Assembly: GCF_026672375.1 (NCBI RefSeq)
Contig: NZ_JAPPRA010000001.1
Coordinates: 3,162,001 to 3,226,000 of the forward strand
Origin: Caulobacter sp. SL161
Lineage (GTDB): Bacteria; Pseudomonadota; Alphaproteobacteria; Caulobacterales; Caulobacteraceae
Direction: 5' to 3'
Length of the DNA stretch: 64,000 bases
Shown here: one piece after another, positions 1 to 10,403 of the stretch
Layout of the letters: each line of letters opens with the position of its first letter
Position numbering within the stretch: position 1 is the stretch's first letter
Position numbers and translations under genes: made by a program
Notes under the pieces: model-generated
The model's input: only the letters and a program-made list of their open reading frames with translations
Told to the model about the DNA's origin: nothing
The model's database searches: none

Positions 1-1776
<1,776 letters not shown>

Positions 1777-1886
1777 GACGTTATCGAAGGGAGGACTCTG
1801 GCGTACTCTGCATAGCGCCAGTGTCCTCCGGTAGTCCGCAGTTGCGAAACCTAGGCTCAACGCGAGCGCAAGACGAAAGATAGGAA

Positions 1887-1977
1887 TGGCGGAGACGGAG
1901 GGATTCGAACCCTCGATACCCTTTTGAGGTATGCCGCTTTAGCAAAGCGGTGCCTTCAGCCTCTCGGCCACGTCTCC
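1887..1977 (-). tRNA. tRNA-Ser, anticodon GCU
   Basis: Read on the minus strand, the gene begins GGAGACG and ends CGTCTCC followed by discriminator G and an encoded CCA (1887-1889). The seven-base acceptor stem pairs perfectly. The anticodon arm is CCGCT-TTGCTAA-AGCGG, giving anticodon GCT, which reads AGC and AGT serine codons. A T arm with GGTTCGAATCC and a long variable arm (CATACCTCAAAAGGGTATC) are typical of class II serine tRNAs. The 3' end faces the metal pump gene, with only about 110 bases between them. Confidence 0.96.
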
Positions 1978-2084
1978 TCCTGAGAGGGAGCGGTTCGATA
2001 GCGTGTTCGCTTCGCGATGACAACGGCGGATGTCGGAATTTTCCGGTGTTAACGTGACGCTCAGACGGGATCGCTAGGCTGAAC

Positions 2085-3623
2085 GTGGTTTTCTCAACGA
2101 CGAGCATCCTGCGTCCCGTGTCTCCTCACCTCCCCCAAGCTGAATCCCTCGCCTTCGCCCCCACGCCGGAGACCTCTTCTCCTCGCTCGGGGGACGGAGG
2201 AGGCGATCCGTCGGGCGCGGCGAAGCGAGGGCCTTTCCGGCCGGGTCGACTGGTGCCCTCGCGCGCACGGTTGGAAACACGGCTGCTGGCCCGCACCTTT
2301 CGCGCCGTCGACATCCTGATCGCCGCCGCCGTGGCGGTTGCGGTCACCGCTCTGGGCGCGCCCATTGTGGCGGGTCTTTGGGCCATAGCCGCCTTGATCG
2401 GCCTTCGCCTTGTCGGCGCCTACGCCTTCCCGAGGAAGCAGCCTCTGGCCGCGCACATGACGCGCGCAGGCCTGGCCCTCGGCGTCAGCCTGCTGATCGG
2501 GATCGGGGCCAACCTGGCGACCGGCGGGACCCAAACGCCTGTCGTGTGGACTCTTTTGGCGGCGTCCGGCGCCGTGGCCGGAGCGCACGTCGCCTGGTGG
2601 ACGGTGATCGCCCGCGGCCGCGCTCAAGGGCGACTGACGCCCAATATCGTCGTTGTCGGCGCGACCAAGAACGCCGAACGCCTGATCGAGGCGGCCATGC
2701 GGACCGGCGAGGTCAATGTGCTGGGCGTCTTCGACGACCGCCTGGACCGCGCGCCCGAAAACATCATGGGTGTGCCCGTGCTGGGCGACACCGGCGCCCT
2801 GCTTGATCACCGCATCATGCCCTATGTCGACCGCGTCGTGATCGCGGTGGCCTCGACCGCGCAGACCCGCGTGCGGCAGCTGGTCGAGAAGCTGGACGTC
2901 CTGCCCAACCCGCTGCACCTGTTCATCGATATCGGCGGCCCGGCCGAGGACGATGCGGCCCTGGTCCGCATCGCCGCCGGAAGCGAGGCGCCGCTCTCGG
3001 GTTCGCCCGCCTCGACCCGTCGCGCCCTGCTCAAGCGCGCCCAGGATCTGGTGGTCGCGGGCCTGGGCCTCTTGGTCGCCGGACCGGTGATGCTGCTGGT
3101 CGCCCTGGCGGTGAAGCTGGACAGCCCAGGCCCCGTCTTTTTCCGCCAGCGCCGCCACGGCTTCAACAACGAGGCGATTCTCGTCTGGAAGTTCCGCTCG
3201 ATGCGGCACGAGATGGCCGACGCCAGCGCCGCCCGCCAGGTCAGCGCCGATGACGACCGCGTCACGCGCGTGGGCAAGTTCATCCGCAAGACCAGCCTTG
3301 ATGAGCTGCCCCAACTGTTCAACGTGCTGACGGGCGAGATGTCGATCGTCGGCCCCCGCCCCCACGCCATCGGCATGAAGACCGCCGGCGTGGAGTCGGC
3401 CAAGCTGGTCGCCCAGTACGCCCACCGCCATCGCATGAAGCCCGGCGTCACCGGCTGGGCCGCCATCAAGGGCTCGCGCGGTCCGGTCGACACGCCCGAA
3501 AGCGTCCGCCTGCGGGTGGCGCTGGACGTCGAATATATCGAGCGTCAGTCATTCTGGCTGGATCTCTACATCATCGCCGTGACCATCCCCTGCCTGCTGG
3601 GGGATCGGTCCGCCGTGCGCTAG
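2085..3623 (+). CDS. hfsE: HfsE, polyprenyl-phosphate hexose-1-phosphate transferase that initiates holdfast repeat-unit synthesis
   Basis: This enzyme transfers a sugar-1-phosphate from UDP-sugar to undecaprenyl phosphate at the inner membrane, the first step of Wzy-type holdfast polysaccharide synthesis. The protein has hydrophobic segments from about residue 70 to 170 and a nucleotide-fold stretch NIVVVGATKNAERL near residue 187. From about residue 312 it has the bacterial sugar transferase domain, with KLDSPGPVFFRQRRHG, WKFRSM, KTSLDELPQLFNVL and MSIVGPRP. The chosen GTG start gives 512 aa, but the first 55 or so residues are low-complexity and lack a clear ribosome site. A start at GTG 2253 is possible. 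It leads hfsE-F-G-H. In C. crescentus, PssY and PssZ elsewhere are partly redundant with HfsE. Confidence 0.93.
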   Translation: MVFSTTSILRPVSPHLPQAESLAFAPTPETSSPRSGDGGGDPSGAAKRGPFRPGRLVPSRARLETRLLARTFRAVDILIAAAVAVAVTALGAPIVAGLWAIAALIGLRLVGAYAFPRKQPLAAHMTRAGLALGVSLLIGIGANLATGGTQTPVVWTLLAASGAVAGAHVAWWTVIARGRAQGRLTPNIVVVGATKNAERLIEAAMRTGEVNVLGVFDDRLDRAPENIMGVPVLGDTGALLDHRIMPYVDRVVIAVASTAQTRVRQLVEKLDVLPNPLHLFIDIGGPAEDDAALVRIAAGSEAPLSGSPASTRRALLKRAQDLVVAGLGLLVAGPVMLLVALAVKLDSPGPVFFRQRRHGFNNEAILVWKFRSMRHEMADASAARQVSADDDRVTRVGKFIRKTSLDELPQLFNVLTGEMSIVGPRPHAIGMKTAGVESAKLVAQYAHRHRMKPGVTGWAAIKGSRGPVDTPESVRLRVALDVEYIERQSFWLDLYIIAVTIPCLLGDRSAVR

Positions 3624-3632
3624 GCCGCGCGG

Positions 3633-5075
3633 ATGTTCTGGCGCGGCGTCCTCGGCTACCTGCCGGTCAATATCGTCCAAGGCGTGGTGGGCCTGCTCAC
3701 CATCGTCCTCTTCACGCGCCTGCTGGATCCGGCGCAATACGGCGTCTACGCCCTGGCGTTCTCGGTCTTCAGCCTGGTGCAGACCGGTCTGCTGACCTGG
3801 ACCGAGGCGGCCATGGCGCGGTTCCTGGCCACGCGGAGCGAGGACGGTCGGATCGCTGACCACTTCGCGACGCTTTATCGGCTCTGGCTCGGCGCAGCCC
3901 TGGCCGTGCCTGTGGTCGGCGGCGCGGTCCTGGCCTTAGCGCCGCTGAACGGACCCCTGCGTATCGCGCTCGCGGCCGGCTTCGCCGCCGTGCTGGTCAA
4001 CAGCCTGGTGAAGCTGGCGCAGGAACGTCGTCGCGCCGCGGGCGAGGTCTCGGGCGCGGCCATGCTGTCGATGGTCCAGACCGCCGGCGGCTTCGCCCTG
4101 GGCCTAGGCTTCGCGCTGGCGGGCCTGGGCGGCGCGGCGCCGTTGCTGGGGATCGGGATCGTGTCCCTGGCCTGCGTCGCCGTGGTGCTGTCGCGCGAGT
4201 TGACGTTCATGACCGGCGGACGCTTCGACAAGGCGCTGGCGCGAACCTATTTCACCTATGGCGCGCCCGTGGCGCTGTCGCTGATCCTGGCCCTGGTGCT
4301 GGCCAGCACCGACCGCCTGCTGCTGGCGACCTTCCTCGACGAGGCCACGGTCGGCGTCTACCACGCCGGCTACTCGCTGGGCAGCCGCACGCTCGACGTG
4401 GTGTTCATCTGGCTGGGCATGGCCGGCGGTCCTGCCTTGATCCAGGCGCTGGAGCGCGGCGGCCAGCCCGCCCTGGAGGACGCCGCCCGCGAGCAGGCCG
4501 GCGTCATCGTGCTGCTGACCCTGCCCGCCGCCGTGGGCCTGGCGCTGGTCGCGCGCCCGCTGGCGGACCTGATGGTCGGCGAGGCCATGCGCGCTCAGGC
4601 CAGCCATGTGACGCCCTGGATCGCCGCCAGCGGCTGGCTGTCGGGCGTGACCACCTATTATCTGCTGCAGGCCTTCACCCTGGCGCGCCGGACCTCGTTG
4701 CTGATCGTCAGCATGAGCGCGCCGGCCCTGGCCAATGTGGCGCTGAACCTTGTCCTGATCCCGCGCCTTGGCCTCGACGGCGCGCTGATCGCCACGACGG
4801 TCAGCTATGGCCTCGGCGCCGTCGCGGCCTGGGCGCTGGGCCGCCGCGCCTGCCCTCTGCCGATCCCCTGGGCGGTGCTGGCCAAGGCCGCCGGCGCGAG
4901 TCTGGCCATGGCCGCCTGCGTCGCCATGCTTCCCGCGCCCGGCGGCCTGCTTGAACTGATCCTGAAGGCCGGCGTCGGCGCCGCCGTCTATGGCGCCCTG
5001 GTGCTGGGCCTTGATGTCGCCGGCCTGCGCGGCAAGCTTTCCCTGATCCTTCGTCGAAAGGCGCAAGCCGCATGA
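3633..5075 (+). CDS. hfsF: HfsF, Wzx-type flippase for the lipid-linked holdfast repeat unit
   Basis: This polytopic inner-membrane protein of the MATE/MOP polysaccharide exporter superfamily is predicted to flip the undecaprenyl-linked oligosaccharide to the periplasm. The 480 residues are hydrophobic almost throughout, consistent with 12-14 membrane helices. The N-terminus VVGLLTIVLFTRLLDPAQYG is the signature of Wzx proteins (a first helix followed by the L-x-P-x-x-Y-G loop). It starts nine bases after the hfsE stop codon and its last four bases overlap the hfsG start, so the three genes are translationally coupled. Family and locus position together make this assignment firm. Substrate specificity cannot be read from the sequence. 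Confidence 0.92.
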   Translation: MFWRGVLGYLPVNIVQGVVGLLTIVLFTRLLDPAQYGVYALAFSVFSLVQTGLLTWTEAAMARFLATRSEDGRIADHFATLYRLWLGAALAVPVVGGAVLALAPLNGPLRIALAAGFAAVLVNSLVKLAQERRRAAGEVSGAAMLSMVQTAGGFALGLGFALAGLGGAAPLLGIGIVSLACVAVVLSRELTFMTGGRFDKALARTYFTYGAPVALSLILALVLASTDRLLLATFLDEATVGVYHAGYSLGSRTLDVVFIWLGMAGGPALIQALERGGQPALEDAAREQAGVIVLLTLPAAVGLALVARPLADLMVGEAMRAQASHVTPWIAASGWLSGVTTYYLLQAFTLARRTSLLIVSMSAPALANVALNLVLIPRLGLDGALIATTVSYGLGAVAAWALGRRACPLPIPWAVLAKAAGASLAMAACVAMLPAPGGLLELILKAGVGAAVYGALVLGLDVAGLRGKLSLILRRKAQAA

Positions 5076-6001
5076 ACGCGCCCGTCACTGATCTGCGCCT
5101 GGAAAACGCCGCCTGGGCCGCAGCGCAGCCGCGCCTGTCGGTGCTGATCCCGACCTTTCGCGACGACCCCAGCGCCCTGCTCAAGGCCCTGGACCAGACC
5201 AGCGCCGCCGTAGAGGTCGTGGTTCTGGACGACGGTGGCGGCGATGACGCCCTGGCCGAACGGATCGCCCGACGGATCGAGAAGATGCGCACCCCGGCCC
5301 GCTTTGTGCGCCTGTCGCGCAACGAGGGCCGCGCCAAGGGCCGCAACCGCCTGGCTTCGCACGCGCGCGGCGGCCACTTCCTGTTCCTGGACAGCGACAT
5401 GCTGCCCGACACCCCCGACTTCCTGGACCGCTGGTCGGCGGTGGCCGACACCGGCGCGGCGGTGGCCTTCGGCGGCTTCACCCTGGACCAGACCCCTCAG
5501 CGTCCCGAGCACGCTCTGCACCGGGCCATGGCCCTGAAGAGCGACTGCACGCCAGCGCCCGAGCGCGCCAAGGCGCCGGAGAAGCACGTCTTCACCTCGA
5601 ACCTGCTGGTACGCCGCGACGTCTTCGAGACCGTCGGCTTCGACGAGGGCTTCTCAGGCTGGGGTTGGGAGGATGTGGAGTGGGCGATGCGCGTCGCACG
5701 CCAGCATCCGATCCTGCACATCGACAACACCGCCACGCATCTGGGCCTGGACCCCGCCCCGGTGATGGCCGCCAAGTACGAACAGTCCGCCGCCAATTTC
5801 GCGCGCGTGGTGGCCAGCCACCGCGACGTGGTCAGCGCCTATCCCAGCTACAAGGTCGCCAAGCTGCTGAAGGCCGTTCCGCTCAGCAGCGTGTGGCGGC
5901 CGCTTCTGAAACAGGTGGCGCTGGCCGAGGCCGCGCCCGTCTCCCTCCGCGCCTTCGCCATGCGGCTCTATCGCGCGGCGCTCTACAGCGAGGCCGTCTG
6001 A
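5072..6001 (+). CDS. hfsG: HfsG, family 2 glycosyltransferase of holdfast synthesis
   Basis: This is a GT-A fold glycosyltransferase that extends the lipid-linked holdfast precursor in the cytoplasm. HfsG is known to add GlcNAc in C. crescentus. The N-terminal nucleotide-sugar domain begins LSVLIPTFRDDPSALLKAL near residue 22. The metal-binding DxD-type motif appears as FLFLDSDMLPD near residue 107, and an acceptor-side motif GWGWEDVEWAMRV near residue 197 is typical of GT2 enzymes. Length is 309 aa. The ATG overlaps the hfsF stop as ATGA, and the hfsG stop shares its last base with the hfsH ATG. Such tight coupling fits a pathway whose steps need fixed stoichiometry. Confidence 0.93.
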   Translation: MNAPVTDLRLENAAWAAAQPRLSVLIPTFRDDPSALLKALDQTSAAVEVVVLDDGGGDDALAERIARRIEKMRTPARFVRLSRNEGRAKGRNRLASHARGGHFLFLDSDMLPDTPDFLDRWSAVADTGAAVAFGGFTLDQTPQRPEHALHRAMALKSDCTPAPERAKAPEKHVFTSNLLVRRDVFETVGFDEGFSGWGWEDVEWAMRVARQHPILHIDNTATHLGLDPAPVMAAKYEQSAANFARVVASHRDVVSAYPSYKVAKLLKAVPLSSVWRPLLKQVALAEAAPVSLRAFAMRLYRAALYSEAV

Positions 6002-6774
6002 TGACGATGGAATTCGAAAAGGTCGACGCCTATGAGCCCGACCGCAGCCTGAAGGGCAAGCTGCGCCGCCGGCTGATCCGGCTGGCCCACCGCCGGCCGG
6101 CCAAGGTGGCGCTGGAGCGTCCGATGGTGTCGTTCAGCTTCGACGACGCCCCCGCCACCGCCTGCGAGGCCGGCGCCGGGGCTCTGGAAGCGCGGGGCCT
6201 GCGCGGCACCTACTACTTCGCGGCGGGTCTGACGGGCCGCGACGGCCCGATGGGCCGCTACGCCACGGGCGAGGACGCGCGCCGCCTGCATGAGGCCGGC
6301 CACGAGATCGCCTGCCACACCTACTCCCACCTCGATTGCGGTCAGTCGAGCCGAACCGAGACGCTGGCGGACGTGGACCGCAACGCCGAAAGCCTCGCGG
6401 CCTGGGGCGCCGGAGACCCGGTCAGCTTCGCCTATCCGTACGGGGATGTGGCCGCGCCGGCCAAGACCGCGCTGAGCGGCCGGTTCAAGACGCTGCGCGC
6501 CCTGCACCATGGCCTGATCACCGATGGCGTGGACCTTAACCAGACGCCCGCCGTCGGCATCGAGGGCGAGGATGGCGAGGTGGTCGCCAAGGCCTGGCTC
6601 GACAAGGCCAAGGCGCGCAAGGCCTGGCTGATCCTCTACACCCACGATGTGGCTGAGCAGCCGTCCCAATGGGGCTGCACCACAGAGGCGCTGGAGCGCC
6701 TGATCGATCGCGCTCTCGCCGACGGCTTCGATGTGGTGACCGTGGCTGAAGGCTCGCGCCGGATCGGGCTCTAG
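6001..6774 (+). CDS. hfsH: HfsH, holdfast polysaccharide deacetylase (CE4/NodB fold)
   Basis: This metal-dependent de-N-acetylase partly removes acetyl groups from holdfast GlcNAc residues, which in C. crescentus is needed for adhesion strength and for retaining the holdfast on the cell. CE4 motif 1 is SFSFDDAPA (residues 43-51) and motif 2 is HTYSHLD (about 106-112), giving the Asp-His-His metal site. Motif 3 appears as FAYPYG. There is no signal peptide, which fits a cytoplasmic enzyme. The ATG overlapping the hfsG stop gives 257 aa; an upstream extension of the frame exists but is antisense-like in composition. The 3' end overlaps convergently by four bases with hfsC. Confidence 0.93.
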   Translation: MTMEFEKVDAYEPDRSLKGKLRRRLIRLAHRRPAKVALERPMVSFSFDDAPATACEAGAGALEARGLRGTYYFAAGLTGRDGPMGRYATGEDARRLHEAGHEIACHTYSHLDCGQSSRTETLADVDRNAESLAAWGAGDPVSFAYPYGDVAAPAKTALSGRFKTLRALHHGLITDGVDLNQTPAVGIEGEDGEVVAKAWLDKAKARKAWLILYTHDVAEQPSQWGCTTEALERLIDRALADGFDVVTVAEGSRRIGL

Positions 6775-8039
6775 ACTTCCTCCTGAGCCCGGTCGGAGAA
6801 GGCCAGCTTGGCGGCCAGCGAGACGAACAGCACCCAGCGGAAGTCGTTATAGACCACCGCGATGCTCTCGGTCAGGCTGACCAGGGTGAACACCACCAGG
6901 AACGGGAAGGCCAGCATCGCGCCGCGCTCGCGATAAACCGCGACTGCCGCCAGCGACATGGTCTGCAGGTAGAACAGCCCCCAGGCGATCAGACCGAACA
7001 GGCCGATGCCGAGCCACTGTTCCAGCCAGGAATTGTGGGCGTGCTGGGGAACGAACTTGGCGTCATTGACGATCCAGGCCAGCGGCCCCCAGCCGGACTT
7101 GTCGCTCCAGACCGCAGCATAGCCATAGCCCTGCCAGGGCCTCTGCTCGATCTGGCGCATGGCGGCGGTCCAGATCTCGGTGCGCCCCGTCAGGGTGGCG
7201 TCCTTGCCGAGAATCTCGAAGAGCACGTCCGAGGCCAGCAGCACGAACATCGCCAGCAGCAGCGCCCCGGTGACCCCTGCCCAGGTGGCGGCCGCGCCGA
7301 GGGCCGGCCCGCGCTGGACGATCCACACGAACCCCAGCGCCGTCATGCCCAGCAGGAGCGAGGCCAGCGCCGTCTTTGATTGCGACAGCAGCACCAGGCC
7401 GATGGCCAGGCCCGCGAACAGAGTGAAAAGCTTGGCGCGATCGGGGTTCAGCAAGGCCGCCGCGCCCAGCAGACAGGCCCCGAAGGCCATCAGTCCGCCC
7501 AGCCCGTTCTTCTCCATCCACAGCCCGCGCCAGGCGCCGGGAAAGATCTCGGTCATCACGCCGATCGAGGGAAGGGCCAGGCTGACCAGGTAGCTGGCCA
7601 CGATCAGGAAGCAGTAGGTGATCGCGAACAACCGGGCCAACTCGGCCCAGCGGAAGCGAGAGGCCAGGGCCAGGCCCGCCAGGGTCGTGCAGCAGACGGC
7701 GAAGCCGCGGCGGATCGAGACATCCGGCTGGATCGACCAGGAGATCGAGGCCACGACCACGACCATCAGGATGATCAGAAACGGCTGTCGAACCGTCACC
7801 CGGACCATGTTCCAGGGCCGCCCCGTGATCAGCAGGAAGGCCAGACCATAGGCGGGCAGGAACGCCACACGCAGAAGGCCCGAAGCCGCCTCGTCGGCCT
7901 TCTCTCCAAACAGCGGCAAGTGCCAGCCGGCGCTGAAGATCAGCAGCATCACGACGGCCACCGCCACCGTGAGGAGCGAGGGCGAGACTGCTTGAGGTCG
8001 CCCCGCGCTCCAGCTCAGGGGCGCCGGCGCGTAGGTCAC
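6771..8039 (-). CDS. hfsC: HfsC, O-antigen ligase/Wzy-like holdfast repeat-unit polymerase
   Basis: This polytopic membrane protein (422 aa, roughly ten or more hydrophobic segments) belongs to the Wzy_C/O-antigen ligase family. It is expected to join flipped holdfast repeat units in the periplasm. Family hallmarks are a large periplasmic loop between late helices containing WQGYGYAAVWSD and PQHAHNSWLEQWLGIG, the latter the conserved H-x-N-x-x-L-E signature. It is the distal gene of the minus-strand group hfsA-B-C and its start codon overlaps the hfsB end by four bases. In C. crescentus a second polymerase, HfsI, is encoded elsewhere and overlaps in function. Confidence 0.92.
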   Translation of the reverse strand: MTYAPAPLSWSAGRPQAVSPSLLTVAVAVVMLLIFSAGWHLPLFGEKADEAASGLLRVAFLPAYGLAFLLITGRPWNMVRVTVRQPFLIILMVVVVASISWSIQPDVSIRRGFAVCCTTLAGLALASRFRWAELARLFAITYCFLIVASYLVSLALPSIGVMTEIFPGAWRGLWMEKNGLGGLMAFGACLLGAAALLNPDRAKLFTLFAGLAIGLVLLSQSKTALASLLLGMTALGFVWIVQRGPALGAAATWAGVTGALLLAMFVLLASDVLFEILGKDATLTGRTEIWTAAMRQIEQRPWQGYGYAAVWSDKSGWGPLAWIVNDAKFVPQHAHNSWLEQWLGIGLFGLIAWGLFYLQTMSLAAVAVYRERGAMLAFPFLVVFTLVSLTESIAVVYNDFRWVLFVSLAAKLAFSDRAQEEV

Positions 8040-8737
8040 GGCAGGATGGCCTTCAGGAAGGCTGGTGGTTGCAGCGAGACCTTGTTGAAGAACAGCCCCG
8101 CGCAGCGTCCGCCGGCTGCGGTGATCGCATCGCGCAGCAGCGCAGGCTGGCGCACGTCGGGTTGGTCAGCGGAGACGACGAGGACGGTCTGGTCCATGTG
8201 CCGCGCGATAGTCGGCCCAGATTGCGAGCGATCGACCGAGGGGCAGTCCACGACGATGACCTCGGCGTGCTTGCGCAGCGCGCGCCAGTAGTCCGGCGAC
8301 GGGATCACATGGGCCTGCTGGCGGCCCCGCAGGGCCTCACGGTTCAAACGCGCCACCCACAGGCGCGGTCCGCCCACGCTATGGCCGACCAGATACTTGG
8401 CGTCCGGCCAGACGCCCCCCTCGGGGTTTGGCGAGGGCGGCTGCACGGTGAAGAAAACCGACCCGTCCGGCGAGGCCGCGACCGGCGGGCCCAGCGGCCC
8501 GTAGCGTTGGGGATCGGCCGCCAGGGCGTGAAACTGGGTGGGATCGCTGAGATCCAGGTCGATCAGCCAGGTCTTGCGGCCCGCGCGGCGAGACGCAAAG
8601 CGCGCGAATTCGCGGGCCACGGTCGATGTGCCCTCCCCGCGCCGCGCCGCCACGAACTGAACGACGTGCGGACGGCCCGCCGGAGGCGCGCCCAGCGCGC
8701 TCCACAACTCCGTCATCTCGACGTTCAAATCCACCAT
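8036..8737 (-). CDS. hfsB: HfsB, BY-kinase/MinD-like P-loop ATPase-fold partner of HfsA, with altered Walker A
   Basis: This 233-aa cytoplasmic protein has the fold of the C-terminal kinase half of Wzc-type proteins and presumably pairs with the co-polymerase HfsA, encoded next door. A P-loop-like stretch VAARRGEGTSTVAREF spans residues 29-44, where canonical members have GEGKST. The residue in the lysine position is T37. The following strand WLIDLDLSDP resembles the Walker A' motif, and VIVVDCPSVD is a Walker B-like strand. The C-terminus ends FFNKVSLQPPAFLKAILP without the usual tyrosine cluster. The fold call is firm; whether it binds or hydrolyses ATP is open. It overlaps hfsC by four bases and sits 74 bases after hfsA. 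Confidence 0.88.
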   Translation of the reverse strand: MVDLNVEMTELWSALGAPPAGRPHVVQFVAARRGEGTSTVAREFARFASRRAGRKTWLIDLDLSDPTQFHALAADPQRYGPLGPPVAASPDGSVFFTVQPPSPNPEGGVWPDAKYLVGHSVGGPRLWVARLNREALRGRQQAHVIPSPDYWRALRKHAEVIVVDCPSVDRSQSGPTIARHMDQTVLVVSADQPDVRQPALLRDAITAAGGRCAGLFFNKVSLQPPAFLKAILP

Positions 8738-8811
8738 CTACCGAATCGCTACGCGGCCAGGACTTCGCAAACTGCGATATTAACCCTGCGGGCGAAAGGC
8801 GACCAAAGCGC

Positions 8812-10317
8812 TCACCGCTTGACGGCCGCCGTCGCCAGCACCGGCATGCCCAGGGTGCGCGAGGCCGAGGCCGGGGTCTGCAGGCCCGGACGCAGGAACA
8901 TCCGCACCAGACCCGCGCAGAGGGCGGTGAAACCGGCGAACATGATCGCCAGGGCCAGGACGGGCTTCTTCAGGCTCTTGCCGGTCGACGGCGCCACGGC
9001 GCGCTGGACGATGCGGATGTTGTCGCTGCTCTCGGCCGACATCTGCCGCTGGGCCTCGTCCTGCTGTTCCTTGACGGTGAAGTCGCGGACGTTCGAGGAC
9101 AGGACGTCCCGGTCGCGCGACAGCTCGTTGAACTGCGGCTCCAGTTGCGCCAGGCGCAGGAGGCGCGAGTTCACGTCGGTCACCTGCTGGGCGTAGGCGG
9201 CCTGCGACTGCTGCAAGGCGGCGACCTCGGCGCGCAGATCGTTGCGGGTGGTGGCCAGGGTCTGCCAGATCGGGTTGGGCCCGCTGCGGCGAGCGCCCTC
9301 GCCGGCGGTGCGGCCGGCCGCCAGACCCGCCTCCAGCTGGGCGATCTGGGCGTTGATGTCGATCACCGGCTGGGCGCTCGGCGTATAGCGCGACAGCAAG
9401 CCTTCCCGGTCGAGCTTCAGCTGCGCCAGCTTGGTCGAGGCCGACATGTCGGTGTCCCTATAAAGGATCGTCTCGGCTGGCGTGCGCGCCAGCTCAGCCT
9501 CGACCGCGCCGAGGCGACCCGTGCGGTCCTGTAGCTGAGCGTCGATAGAGTATTTCTGCTGTTCGACCTGAGCCTGCAGCTGGGTGAGCGCGGTCTTCTG
9601 GGCGTTGAAGTCGCCGATGTCGTTGGTCATCAGGAACGACTGATAGGCCGCGTCCGCCTCGGACAACTTCTGCGAGAAGATGTCGCGCTGGCGCTCCAGA
9701 ACCCGGTTGTCGCCGCCGATCAGCAGCGTGCGGCGGTAGATCAGATACTCTTCAAGCAGAGTATTCAGCACCTTCTCGGCCATCTCGGGGTTCTGGTGCT
9801 GATAGGCTAGGCGGATGATCGAGTTGTCCGGCGCGGTCTCGATCTTGAGGCTCTTGGCGATCGAGTCTCGCCCCTCGGCGATCAGCTTGCGCTTCTCCTC
9901 AGGCGAAGCCACCGCGTACTTGGCGGCCGAGCTCGGGAAGATGTTTCCAAAGCCGATCTTGCGGATCACGCGCTCGCGCAGCTCGCCACTGCCCAGAATC
10001 TCGGCTTCGGACTGAATCACCTCGTCGTTGGTCGGCACCGCGCCTCGGCCGGCGTCGCCGGCGCGTGGCTCATAGACATATTCCTGGCCCAGCCGCACGA
10101 AGAGGCTGGACTGGGCTTCGTAGCTCTTCTTCAGCGTCATGGCGAAGCCGACGCCGATCACGGCGATGACCACGAACACCATGAGCATAAGGAAACGCTC
10201 GCGCCACAGCAGGGTGACGAAGTCGCTGGGAGCGTAACGCGCTCGCGCGCCGGCGCCTCCCCCCGCCATGGGCGGCGGAGAGTCGTGCGGCACGCTGATC
10301 CAGGCGCTCGTCGACAT
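8812..10317 (-). CDS. hfsA: HfsA, polysaccharide co-polymerase (Wzz/Wzc-like) of holdfast export
   Basis: This inner-membrane protein with a large periplasmic coiled-coil domain bridges the polymerase and the outer-membrane export channel. The 501 residues start with a proline-rich cytoplasmic tail. A first membrane helix (FLMLMVFVVIAVIGVGFAMT, roughly residues 42-61) is followed by a Wzz domain (KKSYEAQSSLFVRLGQEYVY) and a long alpha-helical region rich in Gln and Ala from about 200 to 430. A second helix lies near the C-terminus (PVLALAIMFAGFTALCAGLV). The C-terminal kinase domain found in E. coli Wzc is absent and is supplied as a separate protein by hfsB. It is divergent from hfsD, with an 86-base shared upstream region. 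Confidence 0.93.
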   Translation of the reverse strand: MSTSAWISVPHDSPPPMAGGGAGARARYAPSDFVTLLWRERFLMLMVFVVIAVIGVGFAMTLKKSYEAQSSLFVRLGQEYVYEPRAGDAGRGAVPTNDEVIQSEAEILGSGELRERVIRKIGFGNIFPSSAAKYAVASPEEKRKLIAEGRDSIAKSLKIETAPDNSIIRLAYQHQNPEMAEKVLNTLLEEYLIYRRTLLIGGDNRVLERQRDIFSQKLSEADAAYQSFLMTNDIGDFNAQKTALTQLQAQVEQQKYSIDAQLQDRTGRLGAVEAELARTPAETILYRDTDMSASTKLAQLKLDREGLLSRYTPSAQPVIDINAQIAQLEAGLAAGRTAGEGARRSGPNPIWQTLATTRNDLRAEVAALQQSQAAYAQQVTDVNSRLLRLAQLEPQFNELSRDRDVLSSNVRDFTVKEQQDEAQRQMSAESSDNIRIVQRAVAPSTGKSLKKPVLALAIMFAGFTALCAGLVRMFLRPGLQTPASASRTLGMPVLATAAVKR

Positions 10318-10365
10318 GCGAATCCGGGCGGTCTAACTTGGCTCGCCACCCTGGGGCTGGCGGTC

Positions 10366-10380
10366 TTAAGGGTTCGTTAC
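10366..10380. promoter_or_regulatory. Possible CtrA-like box between hfsA and hfsD
   Basis: The divergent hfsA-hfsD intergenic region contains TTAAgggttcgTTAC, one base away from the CtrA consensus TTAA-N7-TTAA. It could serve either gene. The match is short and one-off, so this is a candidate only. Confidence 0.3.
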
Positions 10381-10403
10381 CCATTCCTGTTAAGACTTGT
10401 CGC

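Noticed and set aside
2094..3431. Long open frame antisense to hfsE
   Set aside because: It mirrors the hfsE codons in the complementary frame, has no ribosome site or domain, and its His/Gln/Gly/Asp-rich composition is the usual antisense shadow at high GC.
5665..6000. N-terminal extension of hfsH into hfsG
   Set aside because: The extension is Arg/Gly-rich shadow of hfsG, and ATG 6001, overlapping the hfsG stop, begins at the CE4 family N-terminus.
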